The notes: generated from the letters alone by a model not told the origin. A stretch of 64,000 nt of DNA from Staphylococcus sp. MI 10-1553 (GCF_010365305.1 NZ_CP048279.1:1426001-1490000), one strand, 5' to 3'; counted from the first letter of the stretch, positions 1 through 11,219 are shown. Numbers and translations: made by a program.

Positions 1-54
1 GTACGTTTATTGAGCAAGATTAACCGAATTTCAACAGACGAAAGTGTTGCGTGA
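1..54 (+). CDS. 3' end of an upstream gene, probably engB/ysxC
   Basis: The first 17 codons run open to a TGA at 52-54. In staphylococci the gene directly before hemA is the ribosome-biogenesis GTPase EngB (YsxC), and the tail seen here (LLSKINRI region) would fit its C-terminal helix. The assignment rests on gene order, because too little protein is visible for a family call. Confidence 0.35.
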   Translation, partial: VRLLSKINRISTDESVA

Positions 55-117
55 CAACAATTATGACAAAAATTTGGAAAGCCGTTTAAAATTCTCAACA
101 TGATGATGCATTTTTAA

Positions 118-145
118 TTAGAATGACTCTAATCTGTGTTATAAT
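118..145 (+). promoter_or_regulatory. hemA promoter with PerR/Fur-type box
   Basis: A near-perfect 7-1-7 inverted repeat, TTAGAAT-G-ACTCTAA (118-132), is followed by TATAAT at 140-145. The box covers the place where the -35 element should be, and TTAGAA with a 16-base spacer is a poor -35. It agrees with the PerR consensus TTATAATNATTATAA at most positions. In Bacillus subtilis the hemA operon is a known PerR target, so repression by a peroxide-sensing Fur-family protein is the likely reading. Confidence 0.6.
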
Positions 146-177
146 GTAGTCATTGTAGAATATATGGGGGCATAAGC

Positions 178-1518
178 ATGTACTTAATAGCAGTTAGTGT
201 GAATCATCGAACAGCTGATGTGGCATGTCGTGAAAAACTTTCATTTCAAGAAGAAAGTTTGACACACGTGCATGGCGCATTGTTCGAGACAAAATCTATT
301 TTAGAAAACGTGATTTTATCAACGTGTAACCGTACTGAAGTTTATGCGGTAGTTGACCAAATTCATACGGGACGTTACTATATTCAAAGATTTTTAGCGC
401 GACAATTTAATTTTGAAGTAGATGATATCAAGGCGATGTCTGAAGTGAAGACTGAAGACGAAGCAATTGAACATCTATTCAGAGTCACTGCAGGCTTAGA
501 CTCAATCGTATTAGGTGAAACACAAATTTTAGGTCAAATGAGAGATGCGTTTTTCACAGCACAAGAAGCGGGAACAACAGGTACAATTTTTAATGAACTA
601 TTCAAACAAGCGATTACATTTAGTAAAAAAGCACACCATGAAACAGATATCGCTGACAATACAATTAGTGTGTCATACGGTGCGGTTGAACTTGCAAAAA
701 AAATGTTCGGTAAAATGAATAAAAAACAAGCATTAGTCATTGGTGCGGGCGAAATGGCAGAATTAGCTGTTTTAAACTTAAAAGGTGCTGGCGTGAGTCA
801 CATTACAGTTATTAACCGTACATTATCACGCACACAAGCATTAGCAGATAAACATGGTGTACAAGTTGGTGAATGGGCATCACTAGGGGAAGCTATCGTT
901 TCAGCGGATATCGTGATTAGTTCAACGAGTGCAGAACAATTTATAATTACAAAAGAGATGTTAGAAATGTGCCAAAGCGTTGCGAAATCATCTCAAAAAG
1001 TCATGATTGATATTGCTGTACCAAGAGATATTGAACCTGTCGACGTTTCACATTCAGAGTTGTTTATTTATGACGTGGATGATTTAAAAGGTCTCGTTGA
1101 TGCCAACTTGCGTGAACGTCAACTTGCAGCAGAACAAATTGCATCACGTATTCCAACAGAAATTGACAAACATAATGAATGGGTGCGTATGCTCGGTGTC
1201 GTTCCGGTCATTCGTGCGTTACGTGAAAAAGCAATGCAAATCCAACAAGATACGATGGATAGTATTAGCCGTAAATTACCAAATATGTCAGAGCGCGAAC
1301 GAAAAGTGATTTCTAAGCATACGAAGAGCATCATTAATCAAATGTTAAAAGATCCGATCAAACAAGCAAAAGAGATTAGTGATGATAAACATGCGGATGC
1401 GAAGTTGGCACTGTTCCAAGAAATTTTTGATTTAGAAGTTGAAGCAGATTATAAATCACAAGCGATTGAGAAGAAAAAATCTGTGTTGAAAGAAAGATTA
1501 TTGAGTATAGAAACTTAA
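178..1518 (+). CDS. hemA: glutamyl-tRNA reductase
   Basis: HemA reduces Glu-tRNA(Glu) to glutamate-1-semialdehyde with NADPH, the first committed step of tetrapyrrole synthesis by the C5 route. The 446-residue protein has the usual three parts: a catalytic N-terminal domain with LSTCNRTE (catalytic Cys50), a Rossmann domain with GAGEMAELA near residue 192, and a helical dimerisation tail. It heads a six-gene haem operon and is preceded by GGGGGC about ten bases before the ATG. Its promoter carries a PerR-like box, which would tie haem supply to iron and peroxide state. Confidence 0.97.
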   Translation: MYLIAVSVNHRTADVACREKLSFQEESLTHVHGALFETKSILENVILSTCNRTEVYAVVDQIHTGRYYIQRFLARQFNFEVDDIKAMSEVKTEDEAIEHLFRVTAGLDSIVLGETQILGQMRDAFFTAQEAGTTGTIFNELFKQAITFSKKAHHETDIADNTISVSYGAVELAKKMFGKMNKKQALVIGAGEMAELAVLNLKGAGVSHITVINRTLSRTQALADKHGVQVGEWASLGEAIVSADIVISSTSAEQFIITKEMLEMCQSVAKSSQKVMIDIAVPRDIEPVDVSHSELFIYDVDDLKGLVDANLRERQLAAEQIASRIPTEIDKHNEWVRMLGVVPVIRALREKAMQIQQDTMDSISRKLPNMSERERKVISKHTKSIINQMLKDPIKQAKEISDDKHADAKLALFQEIFDLEVEADYKSQAIEKKKSVLKERLLSIET

Positions 1519-1532
1519 AGAACGGTGATCCT

Positions 1533-2369
1533 ATGGAAGAAGCGTTTTTCATACGTTTTCATGAAATCATTTTATTGATTTATTTAGTCAGTATGGTGTG
1601 TTTAATAATAGATGTATTTCAAAAGAATTATCGTCTACAAAATATAGGGTTCTATGCTTTAGGGATTGTTTGGTTTTGTCAAACAATCTCTTTAACTATG
1701 TTTATTATATGGCAAAAGCAACTCCCTTTAACCTCTTTAATCGAGAGTTTTTATGTATTAACGTGGTTGATTTTGACGATTACTTTTGTGATGTCCGTGT
1801 TGCGTCAGTCTGAATTTATGATCGCCTTTTTGAATATGATTGGGTTTGTCTTCATGACGATTCATACGTTCCATCCGCGACAATTTAAACTAGATGGCGC
1901 GCGACTTACAGCTTTGAATGAATTACTTTTTTTTCACATTTCACTCGCATTGTTGAGTTATGTGATTTTCGCAGTTGCGTTTGTGAATGCGATTATTTAT
2001 TTAATACAGTATCGAAATTTAAAAGAAAAGCGATTTACGCAAAATTTCTTTAGAATGAGTAGTATCGCAACACTTGAAAAGTTAGTGTTTTACAGTTCTT
2101 TAATTGGTGTCATATTTATGTTCATTAGCCTCGTACTAGGGATTCAGTGGGGTATGGTATCTATTGGCTATGACATCTTTTTAGACTTAAAAGTGATTTC
2201 GTCACTCATCATTTTTATTGCCTATTCTATTTTTATTACATTACGATTGACGCGCCGTTTTAAGCAGTCATTTTTAATGAATTTAAATATTATGTTATTT
2301 TTATGTTGTATAATCAATTTAGTTGTGGTGACTCAATTATCAACATTTCACCAATGGACTGGAGTTTAA
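1533..2369 (+). CDS. hemX: HemX / CcsA-like membrane protein
   Basis: A 278-residue integral membrane protein with about eight hydrophobic segments, of the CcsA/HemX family. In Bacillus HemX lowers the cellular level of HemA, and in staphylococci it likewise limits haem synthesis after transcription. It lies 14 bases after hemA and just before hemC, so it is the second gene of the operon. The conserved tryptophan-containing loop of CcsA haem-handling proteins is not obvious, which supports a HemX role over cytochrome c maturation. Confidence 0.88.
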   Translation: MEEAFFIRFHEIILLIYLVSMVCLIIDVFQKNYRLQNIGFYALGIVWFCQTISLTMFIIWQKQLPLTSLIESFYVLTWLILTITFVMSVLRQSEFMIAFLNMIGFVFMTIHTFHPRQFKLDGARLTALNELLFFHISLALLSYVIFAVAFVNAIIYLIQYRNLKEKRFTQNFFRMSSIATLEKLVFYSSLIGVIFMFISLVLGIQWGMVSIGYDIFLDLKVISSLIIFIAYSIFITLRLTRRFKQSFLMNLNIMLFLCCIINLVVVTQLSTFHQWTGV

Positions 2370-2394
2370 CTTATTTTAATTGGAGGAAAGCGCT

Positions 2395-3324
2395 ATGCGT
2401 AAACTTATCGTCGGCTCAAGAAGAAGTCAGCTTGCATTGACTCAAAGCCAACAATTTATTGATTGTTTAAAAGAAATCGATCCCACTTTAGATATCGAAA
2501 TTAAAGAAATTGTAACAAAAGGGGATCGAATTGTGGATCGCCAACTATCTAAAGTCGGTGGCAAAGGACTATTCGTCAAAGAGATACAAAACGAACTCTT
2601 TAGCGGAGACATTGATATGGCCATTCATTCATTAAAAGACGTTCCAAGCGAATTACCTGAAGGCCTCACTTTAGGATGTATTCCCGATCGCGAAAATCCA
2701 TTCGATGCTTTCATTTCAAAAAATCATATCCCGTTGGACGAACTTCCTGATGGCAGTATTATTGGAACAAGTTCGTTAAGACGTGGTGCACAGATTTTAG
2801 CGAAATATCCGAATCTAGAAATCAAATGGATAAGAGGGAACATTGATACACGTTTGAAAAAACTAGAAACAGAAGATTACGATGCGATTATTTTAGCGGC
2901 AGCAGGTTTGAAACGCATGGGTTGGTCTGATGAGATAGTGACAACGTATTTGGATGAAGATTTGCTCGTACCGGCTATTGGCCAAGGTGCACTCGGAATC
3001 GAATGTCGTTCAGATGATGAAGAATTGTTAGCTTTACTCGCAAAAGTACATAATAAAGAAGTGGCCGCATGTGTCACAGCAGAGCGCACGTTTTTAAAAG
3101 AAATGAATGGCAGTTGTCAAGTTCCTATCGGAGGCTATGCAACGCGTAAAAATGATACAGAGATCCAATTTACCGGTTTAATTATGTCTCCAGATGGTAA
3201 ACAAAGATTTGAGTACACTTTTTCAGGTCAAGATCCAATACAAGTCGGTAGCGAAGTGAGTCGTGTACTTAAATCTCAAGGTGCGGATAAAATTATTCAA
3301 GCTTTAAATGAGAAAGAGGTGTAA
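2395..3324 (+). CDS. hemC: porphobilinogen deaminase (hydroxymethylbilane synthase)
   Basis: HemC joins four porphobilinogens into hydroxymethylbilane. The protein starts [15 protein letters not shown] at an ATG placed after TTGGAGGAAAG. An in-frame TTG at 2380 overlaps that ribosome binding site and is unlikely to be used. The family motif around the dipyrromethane-cofactor cysteine is present ([11 protein letters not shown]), as is the substrate-binding RGNIDTRL. At 309 residues it has the normal length. Third gene of the haem operon. Confidence 0.96.
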   Translation: MRKLIVGSRRSQLALTQSQQFIDCLKEIDPTLDIEIKEIVTKGDRIVDRQLSKVGGKGLFVKEIQNELFSGDIDMAIHSLKDVPSELPEGLTLGCIPDRENPFDAFISKNHIPLDELPDGSIIGTSSLRRGAQILAKYPNLEIKWIRGNIDTRLKKLETEDYDAIILAAAGLKRMGWSDEIVTTYLDEDLLVPAIGQGALGIECRSDDEELLALLAKVHNKEVAACVTAERTFLKEMNGSCQVPIGGYATRKNDTEIQFTGLIMSPDGKQRFEYTFSGQDPIQVGSEVSRVLKSQGADKIIQALNEKEV

Positions 3325-3327
3325 ATG

Positions 3328-4005
3328 ATGAAGCCTATTGTAGTGATGACCCAAACACAGCGTTATGATGATCAACGCGCGGAAATCGTTCATCTTCCAT
3401 TTGTGACGACTGAGCCACTTCCATTTGATCAAACTGTGCTATATCGTCACTATGATTGGCTTGTTTTTACATCTAAAAATGCCGTTACTCATTTTCAACC
3501 TTATTTAAAGATGTTAGATTTTAATGGATTAGCGGTAATTGGCGCGAAAACGAAAGCATTTTGTGAATCACAAGGTTTGCAAGTTGATTTCTATCCAGCA
3601 GATTACTCACAAGAAGGCTTTCTCGATGCATTCCCAACTCGACAAGGGCAGCATATTTTGATTCCATCAAGTCAACGTGCGCGGCCATTACTGCATGAAA
3701 CATTGCAAGCACGTGGTTTCGATGTTAAAAAAATTGATTTGTATACTTCACGTTTTTTAATAGAAAATGTGAAACGAGCCAAAGCGCGTATCGAACAAGG
3801 TCAAGTGGATGCATTGACGTTTGCGAGTGCTTCTGCTGTAAAAGCGTTTTTTGACAATGTTGCATCTTTAAATTTCGACACATATTATGCAATTGGTCAA
3901 CAAACAGCGCATCAAATTCAATATTATGGCTATTCATGTTCTATTGCTGACGTTCAAACTTTAGAAGCAATGGTGACTAAAATTTTAGAAGAGAGGGTTC
4001 AATAA
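3328..4005 (+). CDS. hemD: uroporphyrinogen-III synthase
   Basis: HemD closes hydroxymethylbilane with inversion of ring D to give uroporphyrinogen III. The family is poorly conserved; support comes from position between hemC and hemB, size (225 residues) and the segments [10 protein letters not shown] and [11 protein letters not shown], typical of its two alpha/beta lobes. Tandem ATGs occur at 3325 and 3328. The second leaves better spacing from GAGGTG, which itself overlaps the end of hemC. The stop codon shares one base with the hemB start. Confidence 0.92.
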   Translation: MKPIVVMTQTQRYDDQRAEIVHLPFVTTEPLPFDQTVLYRHYDWLVFTSKNAVTHFQPYLKMLDFNGLAVIGAKTKAFCESQGLQVDFYPADYSQEGFLDAFPTRQGQHILIPSSQRARPLLHETLQARGFDVKKIDLYTSRFLIENVKRAKARIEQGQVDALTFASASAVKAFFDNVASLNFDTYYAIGQQTAHQIQYYGYSCSIADVQTLEAMVTKILEERVQ

Positions 4006-4982
4006 TGCAATTCGATAGACATAGACGTTTACGTTCATCCAAAGTGATGCGCGATATGGTAAGAGAAACTCATGTAAGAAAGGAAGATTTGATTTATCCT
4101 ATTTTTGTTGTAGAAAAAGACGATGTCAAAACAGAAATCAAATCATTACCAGGTGTATACCAAATCAGCTTAAACCTACTACATGAAGAATTGAAAGTAG
4201 CATATGATTTAGGTATTCGTGCAATCATGTTCTTTGGTATTCCGAATGAAAAAGATGCATGTGGTACAGGGGCATTTATTGAAGATGGTATCATTCAAAA
4301 AGCAACACGTTTAGCAAAGTCCATGTATGATGATTTATTAATTCTTGCTGATACATGTTTATGTGAATATACGGATCATGGTCATTGTGGCGTGATTGAC
4401 CCACATACACATGATGTCGATAATGATAAAACATTACCTTTACTTGTTCAAACGGCTGTTTCTCAAGTGAAGGCGGGTGCAGACATTATCGCCCCTAGTA
4501 ACATGATGGATGGATTTGTGGCAGCGATTCGCCAAGGTTTAGATGAAGCAGGGTACTATCATATTCCAATTATGAGTTACGGGATTAAATATGCGTCAAG
4601 TTTCTTCGGTCCATTCCGTGATGCAGCAGAATCTGCACCATCATTTGGTGATCGAAAAACGTATCAAATGGACCCAGCGAACCGTCTGGAAGCGTTACGT
4701 GAGTTAGAATCTGATCTTAACGAAGGGGCAGACATGATGATTGTCAAGCCGGCGTTAAGTTACCTTGATATTATCCGTGATGTACGTAACAATAGCAACG
4801 TACCGATTATTGCTTATAATGTGAGTGGTGAGTACAGCATGACAAAAGCAGCAGCATTAAATGGTTGGATTGATGAAGAAAAAGTTGTGATGGAGCAAAT
4901 GATCTCTATGAAACGAGCAGGCGCAGATATGATCATCACTTACTTTGCGAAAGACATTTGTCAATATTTAGATCAACAATAA
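4005..4982 (+). CDS. hemB: delta-aminolevulinic acid dehydratase (porphobilinogen synthase)
   Basis: HemB condenses two aminolevulinic acids into porphobilinogen. The 325-residue TIM-barrel protein shows the zinc-site cysteines in [14 protein letters not shown] and both active-site lysines, one in [10 protein letters not shown] and one in [11 protein letters not shown]. The cysteine set indicates a zinc-dependent form. It overlaps hemD by one base, indicating translational coupling. Confidence 0.97.
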   Translation: MQFDRHRRLRSSKVMRDMVRETHVRKEDLIYPIFVVEKDDVKTEIKSLPGVYQISLNLLHEELKVAYDLGIRAIMFFGIPNEKDACGTGAFIEDGIIQKATRLAKSMYDDLLILADTCLCEYTDHGHCGVIDPHTHDVDNDKTLPLLVQTAVSQVKAGADIIAPSNMMDGFVAAIRQGLDEAGYYHIPIMSYGIKYASSFFGPFRDAAESAPSFGDRKTYQMDPANRLEALRELESDLNEGADMMIVKPALSYLDIIRDVRNNSNVPIIAYNVSGEYSMTKAAALNGWIDEEKVVMEQMISMKRAGADMIITYFAKDICQYLDQQ

Positions 4983-4997
4983 TAGGAGGCGGCAATA

Positions 4998-6284
4998 TTG
5001 CGTTATAACGAATCAATTAAAGCATTTGAAAAAGCAGAACAACTGATGCCAGGAGGTGTGAACAGCCCCGTACGTGCATTCAAATCAGTAGACACACCAG
5101 CGATTTTTATGGCGCGTGGTGAAGGAAGCCGAATTTATGACATTGACGGAAATGAATATATCGACTATGTGCTCAGTTGGGGGCCTCTTATTTTAGGTCA
5201 TCGTGATCCTAAAGTGATTGAAGCGATTCATGACGTTGTCGAACGTGGCACAAGTTTTGGCGCATCAACATTAGAAGAAAACCGTTTAGCTGAATTAGTC
5301 ATTGAACGTGTGCCTTCTATTGAAAAAGTGCGCATGGTGTCATCGGGGACAGAAGCGACATTAGATACATTGCGTTTAGCGCGTGGTTATACTGGCAAAA
5401 ATAAAATCATTAAATTTGAAGGCAACTATCACGGTCATAGTGATTCGTTATTAATTAAAGCAGGTTCTGGTGTTGCAACGTTAGGCTTACCTGATTCACC
5501 TGGTGTTCCAGAAGGTACGGCCAAAAATACGATTACGGTGCCATATAACGATCTTGAAGCGGTGAAATACGCATTTGAAGAGTTTGGTGAGGATATCGCA
5601 GCTGTGATTGTAGAGCCAGTCTCAGGAAACATGGGCGTCGTACCACCAATCAACAACTTTTTACAAGGTTTACGTGATATAACGAAAGAAAATGATGCTT
5701 TACTTATTTTTGATGAAGTGATGACAGGTTTTCGCGTAGGTTACAATTGTGCACAAGGTTACTTTAACGTCATACCAGATTTAACGTGTCTAGGTAAAGT
5801 GATTGGCGGCGGTCTTCCAGTTGGTGCTTTCGGTGGCCGTAAAGAAATTATGGATCATATTGCACCAAGTGGTGATATTTATCAAGCGGGTACATTGTCA
5901 GGTAATCCTCTTGCAATGACTAGTGGTTATATGACATTAAGCCAATTAACACCAGAAAGCTATGATTACTTTAATGAACTTGGGGATATGTTAGAACAAG
6001 GATTAACTGAAATCTTTGACAAACATCAAGTACCATTAACAGTGAATCGAGCAGGTTCTATGATTGGATTCTTCTTAAATGAAGGGCCAGTAACAAACTT
6101 TAAAGAGGCGAACCAATCTGATTTAGAATTGTTTAGTCAGCTGTATCGTGAACTTGCTGAACAAGGTATCTTCTTACCACCATCACAATTTGAAGGTATG
6201 TTTTTATCGACAGCACATACAAAAAAAGACATTGAAAAAACATTGCATGCTTTTGATGTTGCGTTAGAGCGTCTCGGAAAATAA
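4998..6284 (+). CDS. hemL: glutamate-1-semialdehyde 2,1-aminomutase
   Basis: HemL is a PLP enzyme that turns glutamate-1-semialdehyde into 5-aminolevulinate, directly after HemA in the pathway. The 428-residue protein begins at a TTG behind a strong AGGAGGCGG site. Motifs include [12 protein letters not shown] near the N-terminus, the substrate-gating [14 protein letters not shown] and the PLP lysine in [11 protein letters not shown]. It is the last gene of the operon, followed by a clear terminator. Confidence 0.97.
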   Translation: MRYNESIKAFEKAEQLMPGGVNSPVRAFKSVDTPAIFMARGEGSRIYDIDGNEYIDYVLSWGPLILGHRDPKVIEAIHDVVERGTSFGASTLEENRLAELVIERVPSIEKVRMVSSGTEATLDTLRLARGYTGKNKIIKFEGNYHGHSDSLLIKAGSGVATLGLPDSPGVPEGTAKNTITVPYNDLEAVKYAFEEFGEDIAAVIVEPVSGNMGVVPPINNFLQGLRDITKENDALLIFDEVMTGFRVGYNCAQGYFNVIPDLTCLGKVIGGGLPVGAFGGRKEIMDHIAPSGDIYQAGTLSGNPLAMTSGYMTLSQLTPESYDYFNELGDMLEQGLTEIFDKHQVPLTVNRAGSMIGFFLNEGPVTNFKEANQSDLELFSQLYRELAEQGIFLPPSQFEGMFLSTAHTKKDIEKTLHAFDVALERLGK

Positions 6285-6302
6285 TTGAATACAAATTTAG
6301 AT

Positions 6303-6338
6303 GAGGTTGGGATTTACGTGGTCCCGACCTCTATTTTT
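6303..6338 (+). terminator. intrinsic terminator of the hem operon
   Basis: GAGGTTGGGA (6303-6312) and TCCCGACCTC (6322-6331) form a 10-bp stem with one G·U pair, followed by a T-rich tract. Confidence 0.9.
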
Positions 6339-6434
6339 TGTAATTCTGTAAATTTAAATCATATCATCAGCGCTACGTTTTTTGGATTCTGTTTATAATC
6401 ATTTATCGCAAGTTTACCGTATAAGTTTTTCGAA

Positions 6435-6549
6435 TTGCATGTTCAATAAAAAAGCGTATAATATATGATTGCTATGAGTGGAGTGAGGCCATACAACAAC
6501 TGTGTAAGCCTTACTCCTCATTGTTGTAAAAAAATTAGGAGGCGAGGCC
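6435..6549 (+). promoter_or_regulatory. promoter and structured leader of the AbrB-type transporter gene
   Basis: TTGCAT (6435-6440), a 16-base spacer and TATAAT (6457-6462) form a good sigma-A promoter. The roughly 80-nt leader contains a 10-bp stem, GGAGTGAGGC (6480-6489) with GCCTTACTCC (6508-6517). The 3' arm of that stem overlaps CTCCT (6514-6518), which is complementary to the ribosome binding site AGGAG (6537-6541). A second pairing, ACAACAA (6493-6499) with TTGTTGT (6521-6527), interlocks with the first. This looks like a candidate translational switch; no known riboswitch class is recognised. Confidence 0.5.
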
Positions 6550-7632
6550 ATGGCACAAAATAAAATGTTCAATAATTTACTTGTACTAGTCATTGCGATT
6601 TTGTTTGGTTGGATGTTGTCTGCATTGCATATCATGTTGCCATGGATGTTTGGGCCCATTTTGGCAAGTATTTTTGTCGTAAAAGTACTGAAACGAGATG
6701 TTCAATGGCCGTTCTGGTTGAGTGAACTGGGCTTAATTATGCTTGGGGTTCAAATTGGGACTTCATTTACAAGAAGCGTGACAAGTGATATTAAAGATGA
6801 TTGGCTCGCGATTGTTTTAGTGAGTGTATTCATCTTACTGTTAGCACTTGTCGTCTCCATTGGTTTTAGAAAAATTGCACATGTCAATCGTGAAACGGCA
6901 ATTTTAAGCGTAATCCCAGGGGCGTTAAGTCAGATGATTGTGATGGCAGAAGAAAATAAAAAAGCGGACATTCTTGTTGTTAGCCTGACACAAACGTCAC
7001 GTGTCATTTTTGTCGTATTGCTAGTGCCATTGATATCATTTTTCTTTAAATCTGATCATTCGAATCGTGTCACTCAAACGAATGTGCAATATTTAACAGA
7101 TGTATTAACCATTCAACATGTTATCATTATCGCACTCGGAATTGCAGTCGTTTATATGCTGATGAAGTGGATTCATTTCCCTACAAAAATGTTGATGGCA
7201 CCTATCGTCGTGTTAATCATTTGGAATTTTGTAACGAACCTTACATTCACACTTGATGCACCGATTATTGCTGGTGCACAAATTATTTATATGATTCGTG
7301 TCGGCATTCAAATTGCGCATTTAACCGATCAATTAAAAGGGCGAATTGCAGTGGCTATTGCTTATCAAAATGTCATGCTCATTTTTGGGGCGTTAGCAAT
7401 GGTTTATCTCGTACAATTCATTAACCATGCTTCTATAGATGAATTATTTCTCGGAGCCGCACCAGGTGGAATGAGTCAAATCGTCTTGGTCGCATTGGAT
7501 ATCGGTGCGGACGTAGCGATGATTTCAAGTTATCATATTTTCCGTATATTCTTTATTTTATTTTTAATTGCGCCATTAGTCAGTGTGTATTTGAAACATT
7601 TGGAGCGCATAAATAGTCATGATAAAAATTAA
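6550..7632 (+). CDS. AbrB-duplication family membrane transporter
   Basis: A 360-residue polytopic membrane protein made of two similar halves. Each half has a Gly/Pro-rich re-entrant-like motif: SVIPGALSQMIVMAEE in the first and GAAPGGMSQIVLVALD in the second. This is the family often labelled AbrB or 'putative ammonia monooxygenase'; those labels are historical, and the protein is neither a DNA-binding AbrB nor an oxygenase. It is probably a transporter, substrate unknown. It is monocistronic, with its own promoter, a structured leader and a terminator. Confidence 0.8.
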   Translation: MAQNKMFNNLLVLVIAILFGWMLSALHIMLPWMFGPILASIFVVKVLKRDVQWPFWLSELGLIMLGVQIGTSFTRSVTSDIKDDWLAIVLVSVFILLLALVVSIGFRKIAHVNRETAILSVIPGALSQMIVMAEENKKADILVVSLTQTSRVIFVVLLVPLISFFFKSDHSNRVTQTNVQYLTDVLTIQHVIIIALGIAVVYMLMKWIHFPTKMLMAPIVVLIIWNFVTNLTFTLDAPIIAGAQIIYMIRVGIQIAHLTDQLKGRIAVAIAYQNVMLIFGALAMVYLVQFINHASIDELFLGAAPGGMSQIVLVALDIGADVAMISSYHIFRIFFILFLIAPLVSVYLKHLERINSHDKN

Positions 7633-7668
7633 GGGCTTGGATCAAATGTCACCTCCAAGTCCTTTTTT
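7633..7668 (+). terminator. terminator after the AbrB-type transporter
   Basis: GGGCTTGGA (7633-7641) pairs with TCCAAGTCC (7654-7662) and is followed by TTTTTTA. Confidence 0.85.
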
Positions 7669-7720
7669 ATATTGTAAAATTGATTGATGGTGATACTGAA
7701 ATAGATTTATCTAGCAATGT

Positions 7721-8269
7721 TTAACGATTCGGACATGATACTAAGTGACTGTTATAGAGCCCGGCAGCTTCCATAAATGAAAATGCGGTGACAGGACCTA
7801 TAAATTTAAATCCATATTTTTTCAATGCTTTTGATAATGCTTTGGCTGTATCATTGACGGTGATGCGTTCTTCAACGGATTGATATTTAAAATCAACCGG
7901 TGTCCCTTCAACAAACGACCACAAAAACGAACTGAGACTGTCATAATCTTGTTCGATCTGAATATAACCTTTCGCTTGTGCGACGATGGCTTCTAATTTT
8001 GGACGATGATGAATGATGTTTGGAAATGTCATTAATGCATCAATATCTTCATCACCCATTTGTGCAATTTGATAGGGGTCAAAATTATGAAATGCTTGTT
8101 GATAGGCTTCTTTCTTTTTTAAAATCGTTAACCACGAAAGACCCGCATGTTGTGATTCTAGGGCTAACAACTCAAATAAAGCGAGTGAATCATACAGTGG
8201 TTTGCCCCAGAAGTGATCATGATAATCGAGATATAGTGGATCTTTTGTACCAAATGCACATGGGTTCAT
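7721..8269 (-). CDS. tag: DNA-3-methyladenine glycosylase I
   Basis: TAG removes 3-methyladenine from alkylated DNA, the first step of base-excision repair. At 182 residues it has the normal length. The zinc-binding set of the family is present: Cys4 near the start, His17 in DYHDHFWG, and the C-terminal His and Cys in NSHLVSCPNR. FWGKPLYD and SWLTILKK match the HhH glycosylase core. The start follows AAGGAGG on the minus strand. It is divergent from valS. Confidence 0.95.
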   Translation of the reverse strand: MNPCAFGTKDPLYLDYHDHFWGKPLYDSLALFELLALESQHAGLSWLTILKKKEAYQQAFHNFDPYQIAQMGDEDIDALMTFPNIIHHRPKLEAIVAQAKGYIQIEQDYDSLSSFLWSFVEGTPVDFKYQSVEERITVNDTAKALSKALKKYGFKFIGPVTAFSFMEAAGLYNSHLVSCPNR

Positions 8270-8288
8270 GTTTTCATTCCTCCTTGTA

Positions 8289-8317
8289 TTGACTTCATTG
8301 TCGTTTCAGTATACTAT
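8289..8317 (+). promoter_or_regulatory. promoter of the valS T-box transcript
   Basis: TTGACT (8289-8294), a 17-base spacer and TACTAT (8312-8317). It lies in the short space between the divergent tag start and the T-box leader. Confidence 0.6.
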
Positions 8318-8324
8318 AAGAATG

Positions 8325-8576
8325 AAATTAAAAATAGTGTAAGGGAAGAGTAAGTTATTCGCTTTTTATAGAGAGTGCATGGTGGCTGAAAATGCATAAA
8401 AGTCATAACTGAAGGTAGCCCGTTTTGAACTTTAATTGAACTTTGAGTAGGTTAAAGCGTGTCATGAGCGTTAATCATAAGAGAGCAATAGTGTAGAGAT
8501 TCATCTACACTATTGAATTTAGGTGGTACCGCGGAACATCCGTCCTATTTTGGACAGGTGTTTTTTTATTTTAATG
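8325..8576 (+). promoter_or_regulatory. T-box leader of valS
   Basis: The leader has a Stem I-like AGAGAGTGCATGGTGGCTGA segment. The T-box core AGGTGGTACCGCGG (8521-8534) pairs with an uncharged tRNA acceptor end. The terminator arm is AACATCCGTCC with GGACAGGTGTT, then a T-run. The specifier is probably GTA (8415-8417, after GAAG), giving valine, but GTC at 8402-8404 cannot be excluded by eye. Uncharged tRNA-Val should promote read-through into valS and folC. Confidence 0.9.
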
Positions 8577-8588
8577 GAGGGATTTTTA

Positions 8589-11219
8589 ATGGAAATGAAA
8601 CCGAAGTATAATCCGCAAGAAGTTGAAGCGGGTCGATATCAAAAATGGCTAGACCAAGAACTTTTTAAACCGAATGATCATTCAGATAAACCTACATATA
8701 CAATTGTTATTCCACCACCGAATGTGACAGGGAAGTTGCATTTAGGTCATGCGTGGGATACGACATTACAAGATATTTTAACGCGTATGAAGCGAATGCA
8801 AGGCTATGAAACACTTTATTTGCCAGGTATGGACCATGCAGGTATCGCGACTCAAGCGAAAGTAGAAGCAAAAATGAGAGAAGAAGGTATCTCTCGTCAC
8901 GATATTGGACGTGAAAAGTTCCTTGAAAAAGCATGGGAATGGAAAGAAGAGTATGCGTCATTTATTCGTCAACAATGGGCAAAGTTAGGCCTAGGTTTAG
9001 ACTATTCTAGAGAGCGCTTTACATTGGATTCAGGTTTAAGTCAAGCTGTCCGTAAAGTTTTTGTTGATATGTATAACAAAGGGTTGATTTACCGTGGAGA
9101 ACGTATCATTAACTGGGATCCAGCTGCGAGAACAGCACTTTCTGATATTGAAGTTGTTCATGAAGACGTAAATGGTAAGTTTTATCATTTTAAATATCCA
9201 TTTGCTGACGGTGAAGGCTACATGGAAATTGCAACGACACGTCCTGAAACGATGCTAGGCGATACGGCGATTGTCGTGAATCCAGATGATGAGCGTTATC
9301 AAGATGTCATCGGTAAGACAGTCATTTTACCTATCGTCGGTCGTGAATTACCTATTATTGCAGATGACTATGTCGATAAAGAATTCGGTAGTGGTGCAAT
9401 GAAAGTGACACCTGCACATGACCCGAATGACTTTGAAATTGGGAACCGTCATGATTTAGAACGTATTGTTGTAATGGATGAAACCGGTCGCATGAATGCT
9501 GAAGCCGGCAAGTATGAAGGTATGGATCGTTTTGAATGCCGTAAACAGCTTGTTAAAGACTTGTTAGAAGAAGGTTTAGTGATTAAAATCGATGACCATG
9601 TGCATTCAGTAGGCCACTCTGAACGTTCGGGCGCTGTTGTTGAGCCTTATTTGTCAACACAATGGTTCGTTAAAATGGCACCACTTGCAGAACAAGCATT
9701 AAATAATCAAAAAACAGATGGCCGTATCGAATTTGTACCACCACGTTTCGAAAAGACATTTAATCGTTGGATGGAAGAAATTCGTGACTGGACAATTTCA
9801 AGGCAGCTGTGGTGGGGACATCAAATTCCAGCATGGTACCATAATGAAACTGGAGAAATTTATGTAGGCGAAGAAGCACCTGCAGATATTGAAAATTGGA
9901 CGCAAGATGAAGATGTATTAGATACGTGGTTCTCTAGTGCGTTGTGGCCATTTTCAACACTCGGTTGGCCAGATGAAGACGCAGCAGACTATCAACGTTT
10001 CTATCCAACGAATGTGTTAGTAACTGGCTACGACATTATTTTCTTCTGGGTTGCACGTATGATTTTCCAAGGTTTAGAGTTCACAGCTCAAAAACCATTT
10101 AACGACGTATTATTACATGGTTTAGTACGTGCTGAAGATGGTCGTAAAATGAGTAAATCGTTAGGTAACGGTGTGGACCCAATGGACGTCATTGATCAAT
10201 ATGGTGCAGACAGTCTTCGTTATTTCTTAGCAACAGGTTCTTCACCAGGTCATGATTTACGTTATTCAACTGAAAAAGTAGAATCAGTTTGGAACTTTAT
10301 CAATAAAATTTGGAATGCAGCTCGATTTAGTTTAATGAATATTGGTGAGACATTCCAGTTTGAAGACATCGATTTATCTCAAAATCTATCAGTGGCAGAT
10401 CAATGGATTCTAACACGCCTCAACGAAACAATAGAAACAGTTACACAACTGAGTGACAAATACGAGTTTGGCGAAGTGGGTCGTGTATTGTATAATTTCA
10501 TCTGGGATGAGTTTTGTGATTGGTATATTGAAATGAGTAAAATTCCGATGAACGGTGATGATGAAGTACAGAAAAACGTAACACGCTCAGTGCTGAGTTA
10601 CACTTTAGACCGCATGATGCGATTATTACATCCATTTATGCCATTCGTAACAGAACATATTTGGCAAAACTTGCCACATGAAGGTGAATCCATTGTGACG
10701 AGTGCGTGGCCGACAGTTAATAAAGCATTCAACTTTGAAGAGAGTAAAGATGTAATGGAACAGCTAGTTGAAATCATTAAATCCGTACGTCAGTCTCGTT
10801 TAGAAGTGAACACACCATTATCTAAAGAAATTCCGATTAAGATCAAAGCGAAAAACGAAAGAATCCAACAATTGTTGTTGACAAATCAACATTATTTAGA
10901 GCGATTCTGTAATCCGAGTGAACTCGAGATTGCTACTCAAATCGAAATTCCTGATAAAGCCATGACTTCTGTTGTCTCAGCGGGTGAAGTGATTTTGCCA
11001 ATTGAAGGATTAATTGATATGGATAAAGAATTAGAACGTTTGGAAAAAGACTTAGAGAAATGGCAAAAAGAATTAGATCGTGTCAATAAAAAACTAGCAA
11101 ATGAAAACTTTGTTAATAAAGCACCTGAAAAAATTATTAATGAAGAGAAAGAGAAACAAGTGAAATACCAAGAAAAATATGATGGTGTCAAAGCTAGAAT
11201 TGAACAATTAAAAGCGTAG
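8589..11219 (+). CDS. valS: valyl-tRNA synthetase
   Basis: ValS charges tRNA-Val. The 876-residue class I synthetase shows the HIGH-type motif KLHLGHAW, the KMSKS motif in [14 protein letters not shown], an editing domain in between, and the C-terminal coiled coil that contacts tRNA (Lys/Glu-rich last 70 residues). The start is the ATG after TGGAGGG. The open frame extends upstream through the T-box terminator, but that part is not coding. Confidence 0.98.
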   Translation: MEMKPKYNPQEVEAGRYQKWLDQELFKPNDHSDKPTYTIVIPPPNVTGKLHLGHAWDTTLQDILTRMKRMQGYETLYLPGMDHAGIATQAKVEAKMREEGISRHDIGREKFLEKAWEWKEEYASFIRQQWAKLGLGLDYSRERFTLDSGLSQAVRKVFVDMYNKGLIYRGERIINWDPAARTALSDIEVVHEDVNGKFYHFKYPFADGEGYMEIATTRPETMLGDTAIVVNPDDERYQDVIGKTVILPIVGRELPIIADDYVDKEFGSGAMKVTPAHDPNDFEIGNRHDLERIVVMDETGRMNAEAGKYEGMDRFECRKQLVKDLLEEGLVIKIDDHVHSVGHSERSGAVVEPYLSTQWFVKMAPLAEQALNNQKTDGRIEFVPPRFEKTFNRWMEEIRDWTISRQLWWGHQIPAWYHNETGEIYVGEEAPADIENWTQDEDVLDTWFSSALWPFSTLGWPDEDAADYQRFYPTNVLVTGYDIIFFWVARMIFQGLEFTAQKPFNDVLLHGLVRAEDGRKMSKSLGNGVDPMDVIDQYGADSLRYFLATGSSPGHDLRYSTEKVESVWNFINKIWNAARFSLMNIGETFQFEDIDLSQNLSVADQWILTRLNETIETVTQLSDKYEFGEVGRVLYNFIWDEFCDWYIEMSKIPMNGDDEVQKNVTRSVLSYTLDRMMRLLHPFMPFVTEHIWQNLPHEGESIVTSAWPTVNKAFNFEESKDVMEQLVEIIKSVRQSRLEVNTPLSKEIPIKIKAKNERIQQLLLTNQHYLERFCNPSELEIATQIEIPDKAMTSVVSAGEVILPIEGLIDMDKELERLEKDLEKWQKELDRVNKKLANENFVNKAPEKIINEEKEKQVKYQEKYDGVKARIEQLKA

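Noticed and set aside
8523..8588. N-terminal extension of valS starting before the T-box terminator
   Set aside because: The extension overlaps the T-box and terminator; the ATG at 8589 has a proper ribosome binding site and gives the family length.
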